Assembly (NCBI RefSeq): GCF_006491645.1
Contig: NZ_VDCZ01000020.1
Location: 1 to 38,955 of the forward strand
Length of the DNA: 38,955 bases
Reading direction: 5' to 3'
Source: Flavobacterium profundi
GTDB taxonomy: Bacteria; Bacteroidota; Bacteroidia; Flavobacteriales; Flavobacteriaceae
Shown here: positions 22,303-31,247 of the stretch, piece after piece
Layout: every line of letters starts with the position of its first letter
Position numbering within the stretch: position 1 is the stretch's first letter
Made by a program: the position numbers and the translations under genes
Notes under the pieces: model-generated
Databases searched by the model: none
The model's input: only the letters and a program-made list of their open reading frames with translations
What the model was told of the DNA's origin: nothing

Positions 22303-22788
22303 ATAGGCATAGCTGTTTTCTTCTTCGAAGACCACTTGTATGTGTTCTTGTAAAGAAGTTGAAAGTGATAATCCTTTAAAATCTGCTTTTACAGGGTATT
22401 TTTTATGATTACGGTCTACTAAAACTGCAGTTTTAAACTTTCGTAAAGGAACTTCTAAGAAATGTTTTACACCATAAATTAAAGTGGTACCTGAATTTAA
22501 TACATCATCCACCAAAATTATAGATTTATTGGAGTAAACAGAGCTCGAAATAGATGTGGTAACCGCTTCTTGTGGGTTTTGTTTATTTAAATGTACTTCA
22601 CACAAAATAACATTTAAGTCTGATATTTTTTTTAACTCAGAAGCAATTTTTTCTGCTAGTATATATCCGTTTTTGGTAATTCCAGCAATAATAACTTCCT
22701 TTTCATCAACAAAGGTTTCAAAAATTTGATAACTAATACGTTTTATTTTATGTTCAATTTCTTGATGTGTTAAAATGATATTTTGCAT
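22294..22788 (-). CDS. PyrR-like phosphoribosyltransferase
   Basis: A type I phosphoribosyltransferase of 164 residues. The PRPP-binding motif IILVDDVLNSGTTLIYG (about 90-106) is complete, and VLVDRNHKKYPVKADFKG (about 122-139) matches the PyrR end region (bifunctional uracil phosphoribosyltransferase and pyrimidine regulator). In Bacteroidota PyrR-like proteins need not bind RNA, so it may act only as an enzyme. It lies 5 bases after the methyltransferase gene and overlaps aroK by 9 bases at its end. Confidence 0.8.
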   Translation of the reverse strand: MQNIILTHQEIEHKIKRISYQIFETFVDEKEVIIAGITKNGYILAEKIASELKKISDLNVILCEVHLNKQNPQEAVTTSISSSVYSNKSIILVDDVLNSGTTLIYGVKHFLEVPLRKFKTAVLVDRNHKKYPVKADFKGLSLSTSLQEHIQVVFEEENSYAYLS

Positions 22789-22793
22789 GTGTG

Positions 22794-23372
22794 TTATTTT
22801 TTTTCAAAGATAAAAAAGAGTTCTCTACCAGCACGAGGTTTTATAGAATTATATGCTTTTTCTAATTTTTTAATAGTAAATTTTTCAGAAAAAAGAGAAA
22901 GGTATTCTGCTTTACTACCTCCAAATGGTGGCCCTTCTTGAGATAAAGGGAAATCAAACAATAGACCGACAATTTTTCCATTGGGAAACAATAAAGAATA
23001 CATTTTAGAGACATATGTTTTTCTTATTTCTGGATCTAATGCACAAAAAAAAGTTTGTTCGATGATGATATCATATTGGAAAGCATGATCAAAAAAATCA
23101 CCTAATTGAATTCTGTCAATAAATTGTGGATACTTAGATTGTAGTTTTTGTATAGGTGAATCAGCAATGTCAATCACCCATACATTGGAAAAACCTTGTT
23201 GAACTAAATAATCAAATTCATGCCCATTACCAGCTCCTGGAATTAAAATCTTTAAATTTTTATTGCTAATTTGATCGATATATTCTTTCAAAGGTTGGGT
23301 TATTGAACCTGTGTCCCAAGCTATATCCTCATTTTGATACCTATTTTCCCAATACTTTTTATTCAAAATCAT
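22794..23372 (-). CDS. TPMT-family SAM-dependent methyltransferase
   Basis: A soluble methyltransferase of 192 residues. YWENRYQNEDIAWDTG (about 6-21) is the family N-terminus of the thiopurine methyltransferase group; LIPGAGNGHEFDYL (about 43-56) is the SAM-binding loop; and VIDIADSPIQKLQ (about 66-78) follows as strand 2. FCALDPEIRKTYVSKM matches motif III. The start at 23372 lies 14 bases inside the preceding S4 gene, so they are coupled. Bacterial members act on small thiols, selenium, tellurium or halides; the substrate here is open. Confidence 0.8.
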   Translation of the reverse strand: MILNKKYWENRYQNEDIAWDTGSITQPLKEYIDQISNKNLKILIPGAGNGHEFDYLVQQGFSNVWVIDIADSPIQKLQSKYPQFIDRIQLGDFFDHAFQYDIIIEQTFFCALDPEIRKTYVSKMYSLLFPNGKIVGLLFDFPLSQEGPPFGGSKAEYLSLFSEKFTIKKLEKAYNSIKPRAGRELFFIFEKK

Positions 23373-23748
23373 CATCAAAATCGATATCATTAGTGTAATC
23401 GTCTATATCTCTTCGGTCTTTTTTTGTAGGCCTACCTTCTCCTTTAGCACGGTAATATTCTTTGCTTAATTTTAGCATTTCTAAATGAGCAAACGCTTCA
23501 TCTGGAGTGGTATCTTTACGATAAACGTCTACTAATTTGGCTCCCACACGACTTTGAGGAATATCTAAAATAGTAAATTGATAATTGATTTGGTCTTTAC
23601 GTAAAACTATTTTATCGGTAGCATACACTTCCCTTGAAGCTTTTGCTAGTTGACCGTTTACGCTAACATGCCCTTTTTTAATAGCTTCTGCAGCCATATT
23701 GCGTGTTTTAAAATATCGCGTACACCATAAAAATTTATCTACTCTCAT
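23359..23748 (-). CDS. S4-domain RNA-binding protein, Hsp15/HslR-like
   Basis: The S4 domain occupies the first 65 residues: MRVDKFLWCTRYFKTRNMAAEAI then KGHVSVNGQLAK, followed by VRLRKDQ-like basic strand. This fits Hsp15, which binds stalled 50S subunits carrying peptidyl-tRNA. The C-terminal tail is charged, with GEGRPTKKDRR and an acidic end. I start at the ATG at 23748; a TTG three codons earlier is less likely. It is the first gene of the run S4 protein, methyltransferase, PyrR-like. Confidence 0.85.
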   Translation of the reverse strand: MRVDKFLWCTRYFKTRNMAAEAIKKGHVSVNGQLAKASREVYATDKIVLRKDQINYQFTILDIPQSRVGAKLVDVYRKDTTPDEAFAHLEMLKLSKEYYRAKGEGRPTKKDRRDIDDYTNDIDFDDDFE

Positions 23749-23817
23749 TAGATTCAAAAATCAATGTTAATTTTTGTACAAAAATAAAGGAAAATTGTAT
23801 CTTGCGACTCAAATTTT

Positions 23818-24840
23818 ATGAAAATGAAGAATATTTTAAGAATTGTTATTTTTTTAGTTTTAGTAGGTGGAACAGTTTCATGTAAAAAAGACGATGGTGC
23901 ATCGAGTGAAATTGTTTTAAGAGATAGACAAGAAGTTTATGATGAAGATATTTTAGAAATTGAAGCTTACTTAAAAGATAATTATTTAGTATTGGATGCT
24001 GATTTAAATGCAACTGTAAAAAAAATTGATGCAGGACAAACTTCAATATGGGATGATTCAGCTTACCCAGTTCAATCTATACAGGTTAAAAATGATGTAA
24101 GAACTTCAAATTTTATTGATGGAGTTTCTAGTGATGTGGTGGATTATAAATTATACTACATTGTATTGAATGAAGGAGGAGGAGCTAACCCTACTCATGT
24201 AGATTCTGTTTTCACGGCTTATAAAGGATGGGATTTAAGTAATGAAGTTTTCGACCAAAACAATCAAGGGATTTGGTTTACTTATCCTCAAACAACAGCT
24301 TTTGATCCGCTTTCAATCTCTGGTTACAGACAGATATTGACAAAAATTAAGACGGAAGAATCTTCTTCATTAAATGGTAATGGTGTAGTTGTTCATCAAA
24401 ATTACGGTAACGTTATTGTGTTCATACCTTCTGGGTTGGGTTATTTTAACGGGGTAATTGCTGGATCAAGTTATAATCCGCTTGCCTTTCAAATTAAATT
24501 GTTTTATAGAAAAGAGAATGACCATGATCGCGATAGAATTAAAAGTAATAACGAAGATTTAAATGGTGATGGGGATTTTTATAATGATGATACTGATGGA
24601 GATGGAATACCAAATTTTCTTGATACTGATGATGATGGAGATGGGATAATAACAAAGATGGAAATTAAAAAGCCTATTGGAGAATCAGGGATATTAGCTT
24701 ATTATCCATTTAATCCAATTGCTGACGACCCTTCAACAACTGATATAGATGAAACAGAATTAAAAGCAATTCCAAGTTGTTCAGGAGATTATACTACTCC
24801 AACTAGATTAAGAAAACATTTAGATCCTTCATGTCACTAA
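23818..24840 (+). CDS. FKBP-like lipoprotein with Asp-rich calcium-type repeats
   Basis: A lipoprotein of 340 residues (lipobox GTVSC, Cys22). The middle (about 90-230) resembles FKBP-type peptidyl-prolyl isomerases as seen in a common flavobacterial family: YKLYYIVLNEGGG early, then FTAYKGWDLSNEVFD, and NVIVFIPSGLGYFNG near the end of the domain. Residues about 247-275 form DLNGDGDFYNDDTDGDGIPN and DTDDDGDGI, thrombospondin type 3-like Ca-binding loops. Catalytic residues are not all recognisable, so it may be a chaperone or a binding module. It stands alone, with a terminator after it. Confidence 0.7.
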   Translation: MKMKNILRIVIFLVLVGGTVSCKKDDGASSEIVLRDRQEVYDEDILEIEAYLKDNYLVLDADLNATVKKIDAGQTSIWDDSAYPVQSIQVKNDVRTSNFIDGVSSDVVDYKLYYIVLNEGGGANPTHVDSVFTAYKGWDLSNEVFDQNNQGIWFTYPQTTAFDPLSISGYRQILTKIKTEESSSLNGNGVVVHQNYGNVIVFIPSGLGYFNGVIAGSSYNPLAFQIKLFYRKENDHDRDRIKSNNEDLNGDGDFYNDDTDGDGIPNFLDTDDDGDGIITKMEIKKPIGESGILAYYPFNPIADDPSTTDIDETELKAIPSCSGDYTTPTRLRKHLDPSCH

Positions 24841-24858
24841 AGGTTATTAACATTATAC

Positions 24859-24891
24859 AAAAAAAGGCTCAATTTTATTGAGCCTTTTTTA
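24859..24891. terminator. Bidirectional terminator
   Basis: AAAAAAGGCTCAA, short loop TTTTA, TTGAGCCTTTTTT. It serves the FKBP-like gene and the convergent transketolase genes. Confidence 0.85.
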
Positions 24892-24910
24892 TATAATTTA
24901 TTTAGAATAA

Positions 24911-25864
24911 TTATTTTCTTTTTATAGCTTTTTCAGCTGCTTTAATTATAGCGTCTGCATTTAAACCATATTTTTCCATTAATTGAGCTGGAGTTCCACT
25001 TTCACCAAAACTGTCATTTACAGCCACAAATTCTTGTGGAGCAGGATTATTTAAAACTAAAGTTCTAGAAACGCTTTCTCCTAAACCTCCTAAAACATTA
25101 TGTTCTTCGGCAGTTACAATACAACCCGTTTTTGCAACTGATTTCAAAATCGCTTCTTCGTCTAATGGTTTAATAGTATGAATATTAATAACTTCTGCTG
25201 AAATACCTTTTTCTTCTAATTTTTCCGCAGCAATTAAAGCTTCCCAAACTAAATGTCCGGTTGCTACTATAGTTACATCAGAACCTTCATTTAAAAGTAT
25301 TGCTTTTCCTATTACGAAAGGTTCGTTTTCAGGAGTGAAATTTGCAACACTTGGTCTTCCAAAACGCAAATAAACAGGTCCGTGGTGGTCTGCAATTGCA
25401 ATGGTTGCTGCCTTAGTTTGGTTGTAATCACAAGGGTTAATTACGACCATACCTGGCAGCATTTTCATTAAACCAATATCTTCTAAAATTTGATGCGTTG
25501 CACCATCTTCTCCTAAAGTTAAACCAGCATGAGAAGCACAGATTTTTACATTTTTATCGGAATAAGCAATAGATTGACGAATTTGATCGTACACTCTACC
25601 TGTTGAGAAATTAGCAAATGTACCTGTAAAAGGTATTTTACCACCAATTGTTAAACCTGCAGCAATTCCCATCATATTGGCTTCTGCAATTCCTACTTGA
25701 AAGAAACGTTCTGGGTGATTTTTTTTGAAATCATCCATTTTTAAAGAACCAATTAAATCTGCACAAAGTGCTACTACATTTTCGTTTTTTTGACCTAATT
25801 CAGTTAGTCCTGCGCCAAATCCTGAACGAGTATCTTTATTTCCTGTATTTGTATATTTTTTCAT
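24911..25864 (-). CDS. Transketolase, C-terminal subunit (split enzyme)
   Basis: The pyrimidine-binding and C-terminal domains of transketolase (317 residues). Family marks: CADLIGSLKMDDF near 34-46, FQVGIAEANMMGIAAGL (about 55-71) with the catalytic Glu that activates ThDP, SHAGLTLGEDGATHQ (about 109-123), and ITAEEHNVLGGLGESV in the C-terminal domain (about 250-265). It pairs with the N-terminal subunit encoded by the preceding gene, forming an active enzyme of the pentose phosphate path. Split transketolases are known in archaea and several bacteria. Confidence 0.92.
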   Translation of the reverse strand: MKKYTNTGNKDTRSGFGAGLTELGQKNENVVALCADLIGSLKMDDFKKNHPERFFQVGIAEANMMGIAAGLTIGGKIPFTGTFANFSTGRVYDQIRQSIAYSDKNVKICASHAGLTLGEDGATHQILEDIGLMKMLPGMVVINPCDYNQTKAATIAIADHHGPVYLRFGRPSVANFTPENEPFVIGKAILLNEGSDVTIVATGHLVWEALIAAEKLEEKGISAEVINIHTIKPLDEEAILKSVAKTGCIVTAEEHNVLGGLGESVSRTLVLNNPAPQEFVAVNDSFGESGTPAQLMEKYGLNADAIIKAAEKAIKRK

Positions 25865-25934
25865 TTTAATTTTGCTGTATGCTGCAAATGGTATAAAATA
25901 AGTTGTACTGCTTATCTATATAAAATTTACATTA

Positions 25935-26783
25935 TTAATAATCACCTAAAGTTTCTGGGTTTTGCCCTAAAGCATTCGCTAATTGCTCATCATTTGGAGC
26001 TTTTCCATGCCATGCATGTGTATGCATCATGAAATCTACACCGTTACCCATTTCAGTATGTAATAAAACACATACAGGTTTTCCTTTACCTGTTCTTGAT
26101 TTTGCATCTGTCATTCCAGCAATAATGGCGTCAATATTATTTCCTTCTTTAATATCAAGAACATCCCAACCAAAAGCTTCAAATTTTGCTTTTACACTTC
26201 CCATATTTAAAACTTCATCTGTAGAACCGTCAATTTGTTGTCCGTTAAGGTCAACTGTTGCAATGATATTATCTACATTTTTTGCAGCGGCATACATAAT
26301 AGCTTCCCAATTTTGACCTTCTTGTAATTCGCCATCACCTAAAAGTGCATATACTAAATTTAAATCTTTATTTAGTTTTTTTGCTTGAGCAGCACCTAAT
26401 GCGACACTTAATCCTTGTCCTAATGATCCAGATGCCATTCGAATTCCAGGTAAACCTTCATGAGTCGTTGGGTGACCTTGTAATCTTGAGTTTAATAATC
26501 TAAAAGTAGCTAATTCACTAACTGGAAAATAACCGCTTCTAGCTAAAACACTATAAAAAACTGGTGAAATATGTCCGTTAGAAAGGAAGAACACATCTTC
26601 GTTTTTGCCATCCATATCAAAACCTTCTTTGCGATTCATAAGGTGTTGATAAAGGGTTACAAAAAATTCTGTACATCCTAATGATCCTCCAGGATGTCCT
26701 GAATTTACAGCATGTACCATTCGTAAAATGTCTCTTCTTACTTGAACTGTTAATTCTTGTAGTTGTTGTGTGTTTGGTTTCAT
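25935..26783 (-). CDS. Transketolase, N-terminal subunit (split enzyme)
   Basis: The ThDP-diphosphate-binding domain, 282 residues. HAVNSGHPGGSLGCTEFF (about 23-40) and LSNGHISPVFYSVL (about 67-80) match transketolase; GDGELQEGQNWEA (about 149-161) is the GDG...N motif for Mg and diphosphate; and HTHAWHGKAPN near the end holds conserved His residues. It lies 70 bases before the C-terminal subunit in the same direction, and the two must be co-expressed. Confidence 0.92.
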   Translation of the reverse strand: MKPNTQQLQELTVQVRRDILRMVHAVNSGHPGGSLGCTEFFVTLYQHLMNRKEGFDMDGKNEDVFFLSNGHISPVFYSVLARSGYFPVSELATFRLLNSRLQGHPTTHEGLPGIRMASGSLGQGLSVALGAAQAKKLNKDLNLVYALLGDGELQEGQNWEAIMYAAAKNVDNIIATVDLNGQQIDGSTDEVLNMGSVKAKFEAFGWDVLDIKEGNNIDAIIAGMTDAKSRTGKGKPVCVLLHTEMGNGVDFMMHTHAWHGKAPNDEQLANALGQNPETLGDY

Positions 26784-26927
26784 TTTTAATGTTAAAATTT
26801 AAAAGCACAAATATAAGTAGATTATTATTATTAATTTCAAGAGAATCTTGAGGACTTTTCAAAAGTTATCTACAATAAAATGCAACTTATTGTGTTGAAA
26901 AATAGGGTTATAGTGTTTTTTGTTTTG

Positions 26928-27647
26928 TTAGTTCAATCTCAAAATGGCATATTTTAGTATGCAATACAAAGCTCTAAAACCATCTTTCCATGATATTTTC
27001 TTGCCTTCTTGATAGGTTCTGCCATAATAAGAAATGCCAACTTCATATATTCTAATATTAGATATTCGAGCAATTTTAGCGGTAATTTCTGGTTCAAAAC
27101 CAAATCTTTTTTCTCTTAAATTGATATTTTTAATAATCTCAGAACGGAAGATTTTATAACAAGTTTCCATGTCGGTTAAATTGAGATTGGTAAACATATT
27201 GGATACAAACGTTAAAAACTTGTTGCCAATGGTGTGCCAAAAGAATAAAATGCGGTGCGGTTTTCCTCCTACAAATCTTGAGCCATAAACTACATCGGCA
27301 AAGCCTTCAACTATAGGTTTTAAAAGAATATTGTACTCTTCTGGATCATATTCTAAGTCGGCGTCCTGAATGATGATATAATTACCAGTGGCTTTTTGTA
27401 TTCCTGTATGTAAGGCAGCTCCTTTACCTTTATTGATTTCATGAGTATAATAGTGAAGTATTACTTCAGGGTTTTGTTCTTTGTAATCTTGAATGGCACA
27501 ACCTGTATTGTCGGAAGAACAATCATTTACCACAATAATTTCTTTTTGAATGGAATTTATTAGACTAACTTCTTTAATCTTATCTAGTATAAGATGAATG
27601 GTCTGTTCTTCGTTATATGCCGGAATTATAATGGATAGCTTTTCCAT
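26928..27647 (-). CDS. Family 2 glycosyltransferase, dolichol-phosphate-mannose-synthase type
   Basis: A cytoplasmic or membrane-edge glycosyltransferase of 239 residues. SIIIPAYNEEQTI (about 5-17) starts the GT-A fold; IVVNDCSSDNT (about 39-49) binds the nucleotide; and IIQDADLEYDPEEY (about 92-105) contains the DxD-like metal motif. GSRFVGGKPHR and LNLTDMETCYKIFRSE match the DPM1-like subgroup, which makes polyprenyl-phosphate sugars. No C-terminal membrane segments are present. The upstream PMT-like gene, 3 bases away, probably uses the lipid-linked sugar this enzyme produces. Confidence 0.85.
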   Translation of the reverse strand: MEKLSIIIPAYNEEQTIHLILDKIKEVSLINSIQKEIIVVNDCSSDNTGCAIQDYKEQNPEVILHYYTHEINKGKGAALHTGIQKATGNYIIIQDADLEYDPEEYNILLKPIVEGFADVVYGSRFVGGKPHRILFFWHTIGNKFLTFVSNMFTNLNLTDMETCYKIFRSEIIKNINLREKRFGFEPEITAKIARISNIRIYEVGISYYGRTYQEGKKISWKDGFRALYCILKYAILRLN

Positions 27648-27650
27648 TTT

Positions 27651-29294
27651 TTATCTATCTATTTGGATTAAATATCGGTAATTTAAAACATTTTTTCTTT
27701 TATTTTCTAATAAAAAATTCAGTTTTAAAATGGTGATGCGATATTGATTAAACGCTTTTTTGGAAATTATTTTCAAATTAGAATCTTCTATGTCTTTTAA
27801 ATCTTCTTCATTTATATAAATCCAAGTCTTTTCCTTACAATTTTTTAATTCCTCTTTACCAATGACTTTGGTAAACGGATTTTGGGAATAAAAATTAAAT
27901 AAATGAGAAGATTTGTTATATAATACGACCTTTTCTGAAGGATGATTTTCTCGAATCCATTTGGCTGCCATAGCATCTGATTGAAAAGTGACTAATTTTG
28001 GGTAAAATTGAAAGGACATCAATATATTTAAAACCAGTATGGGACTAATATATTGTATAATGAAATCTTCTGCTTTCTTTCTAAAAAAGAAAAGAATGAG
28101 AATTTGTAATAGTATTAGAATGAGGATTAAAAAGTAATTTTCTTTAAAAAAAAGAATAGGATATATAATAAGGAGTGCCAAAATTATATAGCCGAAACTT
28201 ACATTCACTACAATCCAATTTTTCATGCTTTTCATTGAAATTTTGGATAGATATTCAGCAACTAAAATAGCTGCAAAAGGGAAGGTCACAAAAACATAAT
28301 GTGGTAATTTGTATTTAGATAGTGATAAAAAGAAAAATAAAGCGGTAAAACCAACAAAACTTATAATTTCAGGACATGCTTTTTTATCAAAAAATAATTG
28401 TTTTATCTTAAAGTATACTGCAAATAGTAAAGGAAAAAACCATGGAAAAAAGTCCCATAGACTAGTTCCTATAAAGAAATGCCAAGGAGTATTGTTGTTC
28501 CAAATATTTTCTCCAGTAATTCTTCCGAAACTTTGCAACCAATAAAAGAAATACAATCCTTTTTGTCCTTTGATTCCATTTGTGATTTTATCGGGTTGTA
28601 AATCAAATTGATGGTACAAACCATAAGACATGGGAAATAATACTAAAGCGATAATAAGTACTACTAGAAGCCATTGAAATGAAAATAGTTGTTTCCATTG
28701 CTTTTTATAAATAAGATGTATGCCAATTGGAAACAAGATGGCTACCAATCCAATTGGGCCTTTCGCTAACATGGCCAGTCCAATAAATATAGAAGCAAAA
28801 ATGAGATGCTTTATTTTTCCAAAGGAGAAATACAGTCCAAATAACCAACAACTAACCATAACACAAGAGGTTAAAATAGCATCTGTTCGTACGTCATTGG
28901 TCATTAAAAAGTATGCTTGAGTGGTAGCTAATATAAGTAGGGCATATTTGGCGATTTTTGGATTATAATAGAGGATGCAAAAGCGGTATAAAGCATACAA
29001 AGAAAAAAGTAAAAATAGAAAGGAAGGTAATTTGTAAGCTAAATTGGTATTTCCAAATAGTTTTATACTTGTACTTGAAAGCCAGAAAAGGAGTGGGGGT
29101 TTGTCTAAATAATCTTTACCAAATTCCTTTACTTCTAAATAGGAATTCGTTTGAGCCATTTCAGCTGAAATTCCTGCGTATTGTGCGGCATCTACAGCCA
29201 TAACATCTAAAAACAAGTTGTGAATATATACAACCAATATTGTTAGAAGGATGATTTTTTCAAATTTGGTAAGCGACTTCAAAAAAGAAAACAT
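27651..29294 (-). CDS. Family 39-type membrane glycosyltransferase (PMT/ArnT-like)
   Basis: An integral membrane enzyme of 547 residues with about a dozen hydrophobic segments. VDAAQYAGISAEM (about 34-46) in the first periplasmic loop matches the acidic catalytic loop of the PMT_2/ArnT group, and KDYLDKPPLLFWLSS (about 59-73) is the second marker. AMLAKGPIGLVAI (about 175-187) is also typical. These enzymes transfer a sugar from a polyprenyl phosphate to lipid A, protein or another acceptor. I start at the ATG at 29294; a TTG three codons earlier is less likely. It is 3 bases from the DPM1-like gene and co-transcribed. Confidence 0.85.
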   Translation of the reverse strand: MFSFLKSLTKFEKIILLTILVVYIHNLFLDVMAVDAAQYAGISAEMAQTNSYLEVKEFGKDYLDKPPLLFWLSSTSIKLFGNTNLAYKLPSFLFLLFSLYALYRFCILYYNPKIAKYALLILATTQAYFLMTNDVRTDAILTSCVMVSCWLFGLYFSFGKIKHLIFASIFIGLAMLAKGPIGLVAILFPIGIHLIYKKQWKQLFSFQWLLVVLIIALVLFPMSYGLYHQFDLQPDKITNGIKGQKGLYFFYWLQSFGRITGENIWNNNTPWHFFIGTSLWDFFPWFFPLLFAVYFKIKQLFFDKKACPEIISFVGFTALFFFLSLSKYKLPHYVFVTFPFAAILVAEYLSKISMKSMKNWIVVNVSFGYIILALLIIYPILFFKENYFLILILILLQILILFFFRKKAEDFIIQYISPILVLNILMSFQFYPKLVTFQSDAMAAKWIRENHPSEKVVLYNKSSHLFNFYSQNPFTKVIGKEELKNCKEKTWIYINEEDLKDIEDSNLKIISKKAFNQYRITILKLNFLLENKRKNVLNYRYLIQIDR

Positions 29295-29393
29295 AAAATA
29301 CAATTGTTATGTTGCAAAGAAACAAATAAAAAAAGGATTGTATTTTATGTTTTTTTGAATTTTAGTTTAAATAAAGTTCATATAAGAAATTCT

Positions 29394-30779
29394 TTATAAG
29401 GTATCGCCCTCTTTAAGAACGCGAATTAATTTTTTATTTACGAATTCATCAATACCTAAGGGTGACATCTCTCTTCCATAACCAGATCTTTTAGTGCCTC
29501 CAAATGGAAGTTCGACTGAAGATTTAGTAGGATGATTAATAAAAACCATTCCAGAATCAATTTGATGTGCAATTTCCTTACCTTTTTCAATATCTTTTGT
29601 AAATACAGAACCCCCTAAACCAAATTCCGTGTCATTCGCTAAAGCTATTGCTTCTTCTACAGTTTTAACGATATAAAAACTAGCAACTGGTCCAAAAAGT
29701 TCTTCTTTATAGATTTTCATTTTTGGACTAATATGACTAATAATTGTAGGTTCTATAAAAGCCCCTTTTAGTTTCGCTCTTTTGCCACCAATTTCAATTT
29801 TAGCACCTTCAGATACAGCAGTTTCAATTTGTTTTAAAATAGATTCAAGAGCGTCTTCACTAGAGAGAGGTCCTAATTCTGTATCCGCTTCTAGAGGGTT
29901 TCCTAGTTTTAATTTACTCATCGCTACTTTAAATTGAGTTAAAAACTCAGAAGCTATTTTTTCCATCACAATAAAGCGTTTTGCCGCAATACAACTTTGT
30001 CCGTTGTTAACTGTTCTTCCTTTTATAGCTAAAGAAACGGTTCTTTCAATATCAGCATCTTCTAAGACAATAAAAGGATCACTTCCTCCTAATTCTAACA
30101 CCGATTTTTTTATATATTTTCCAGCCATCATGGCTAATTCAGAACCTGCTTTTTCACTTCCAGTCAAAGAGGCGCCTTGAATACGCTTATCAGCAATAAG
30201 TTTAGTTACTTTCGAACCCCTTACAAATAAGTTCGTATATACACCTTCAGGTGCACCGGCTTCTTTGAAAATGTCTTCAATAGCTTTAGCACATTGAGGT
30301 ACTATAGAAGCATGTTTTAATACAATAGTATTTCCAATCATTATATTAGGTGCTGCAAAACGAGCTACCTGATAAAACGGAAAGTTCCATGGCTCAACCC
30401 CTAATAAAACTCCAATAGGTGTTTTTTTTATATAAGCTTCACCAGAATCAACTTCTATTTTTTCATCTTTAAGAAATGTTTCACCATGTTTTGCATAATA
30501 TTCAAATATAGAAGCAGCATAATCAATTTCGCTTTCAGCTTGTGCTAAAAGTTTTCCCATTTCTAAGGTAATTAATTTGGATAATTCTGCTTTTTTGGAA
30601 CGTAAAATAGTACCCACTTTGTTTAAAATAGTAGCCCTTTCTTGGTAACTAGTTGTTCTCCAGTTTAAATATGCAGTATGTGCTTTTTCAAGAGCATGAT
30701 CAATTTGTTCATTAGTCATTTCGTCAAAAGACTTTAAAATTTCTAATGTAAAAGGATTTGTAGATTTTATAGACATCAT
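29394..30779 (-). CDS. NAD(P)-dependent succinate-semialdehyde-type dehydrogenase
   Basis: An aldehyde dehydrogenase of 461 residues. LGVEPWNFPFYQVAR (about 121-135) forms the coenzyme pocket; LELGGSDPF (about 221-229) contains the general base Glu; NNGQSCIAAKRF (about 249-260) contains the catalytic Cys; and LFGPVASFYIV (about 356-366) and PFGGTKRSGYGRE complete the family pattern. Length and motifs fit the short GabD/Sad-type succinate-semialdehyde dehydrogenases, which feed 4-aminobutyrate carbon into the citric acid cycle. The substrate is not certain, as no GABA transaminase gene is nearby. Confidence 0.85.
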   Translation of the reverse strand: MMSIKSTNPFTLEILKSFDEMTNEQIDHALEKAHTAYLNWRTTSYQERATILNKVGTILRSKKAELSKLITLEMGKLLAQAESEIDYAASIFEYYAKHGETFLKDEKIEVDSGEAYIKKTPIGVLLGVEPWNFPFYQVARFAAPNIMIGNTIVLKHASIVPQCAKAIEDIFKEAGAPEGVYTNLFVRGSKVTKLIADKRIQGASLTGSEKAGSELAMMAGKYIKKSVLELGGSDPFIVLEDADIERTVSLAIKGRTVNNGQSCIAAKRFIVMEKIASEFLTQFKVAMSKLKLGNPLEADTELGPLSSEDALESILKQIETAVSEGAKIEIGGKRAKLKGAFIEPTIISHISPKMKIYKEELFGPVASFYIVKTVEEAIALANDTEFGLGGSVFTKDIEKGKEIAHQIDSGMVFINHPTKSSVELPFGGTKRSGYGREMSPLGIDEFVNKKLIRVLKEGDTL

Positions 30780-30788
30780 AGCATTGTA

Positions 30789-31067
30789 TTATTTTGTGTC
30801 TGCCTGACTGTAATAGTTGTTCTCTTCATCTTCACTTCCAATGGCTTCTTGTTGATCGTCTAAAGAAGCTCCTGGAACATCTAAATCAGCACCCAAAGTT
30901 ACAGTTTTATCAATAGGTTGAGGATTTTTTTTAACTTTAGATGGATCTTCAGGATCTACATCCATTTCTTTTTTATCTTGATTATAGATGTCTTCTGATG
31001 CAGGATAATTTAAGTCTTTTAAATTAGACTCAATTTCATTTTCTTTTGGATTTTTTATATTTTTCAT
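30789..31067 (-). CDS. Small acidic hypothetical protein (92 aa)
   Basis: 92 residues, strongly acidic and low in hydrophobic residues, likely disordered: NPKENEIESNLKDL, DVDPEDPSKVKKNPQ, and a final GSEDEENNYYSQADTK. No fold or family is recognised, although short proteins of this type are frequent in Flavobacteria. It lies 9 bases before the aldehyde dehydrogenase gene and in the same direction. A stress or osmotic role has been suggested for similar disordered proteins, but I have no evidence for it here. Confidence 0.6.
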   Translation of the reverse strand: MKNIKNPKENEIESNLKDLNYPASEDIYNQDKKEMDVDPEDPSKVKKNPQPIDKTVTLGADLDVPGASLDDQQEAIGSEDEENNYYSQADTK

Positions 31068-31222
31068 GATAGAATATTTAAATAAGTTTCTTACAAAGTT
31101 CTTACTTTTTTAACTTTTTTAAGTTACACATTTTTTATCAAATCTTCTATAATTATGATGTCATTTCTGTTCTTATCTGTTAAATAATAGTATAAATTAT
31201 AAATCTTCGTTTGGAAAACAAT

Positions 31223-31230
31223 TATATTTG
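31223..31230 (+). promoter_or_regulatory. Putative -7 element of the tgt operon
   Basis: TATATTTG matches TAnnTTTG, 17 bases before the tgt ATG. No good -33 TTG is at the expected spacing. Confidence 0.45.
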
Positions 31231-31247
31231 CCCTGTAAAATTTTTAT

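Noticed and set aside
23818..24840. FKBP-like gene as EF-hand protein
   Set aside because: The Asp-rich loops are of the thrombospondin type 3 kind without EF-hand helices.
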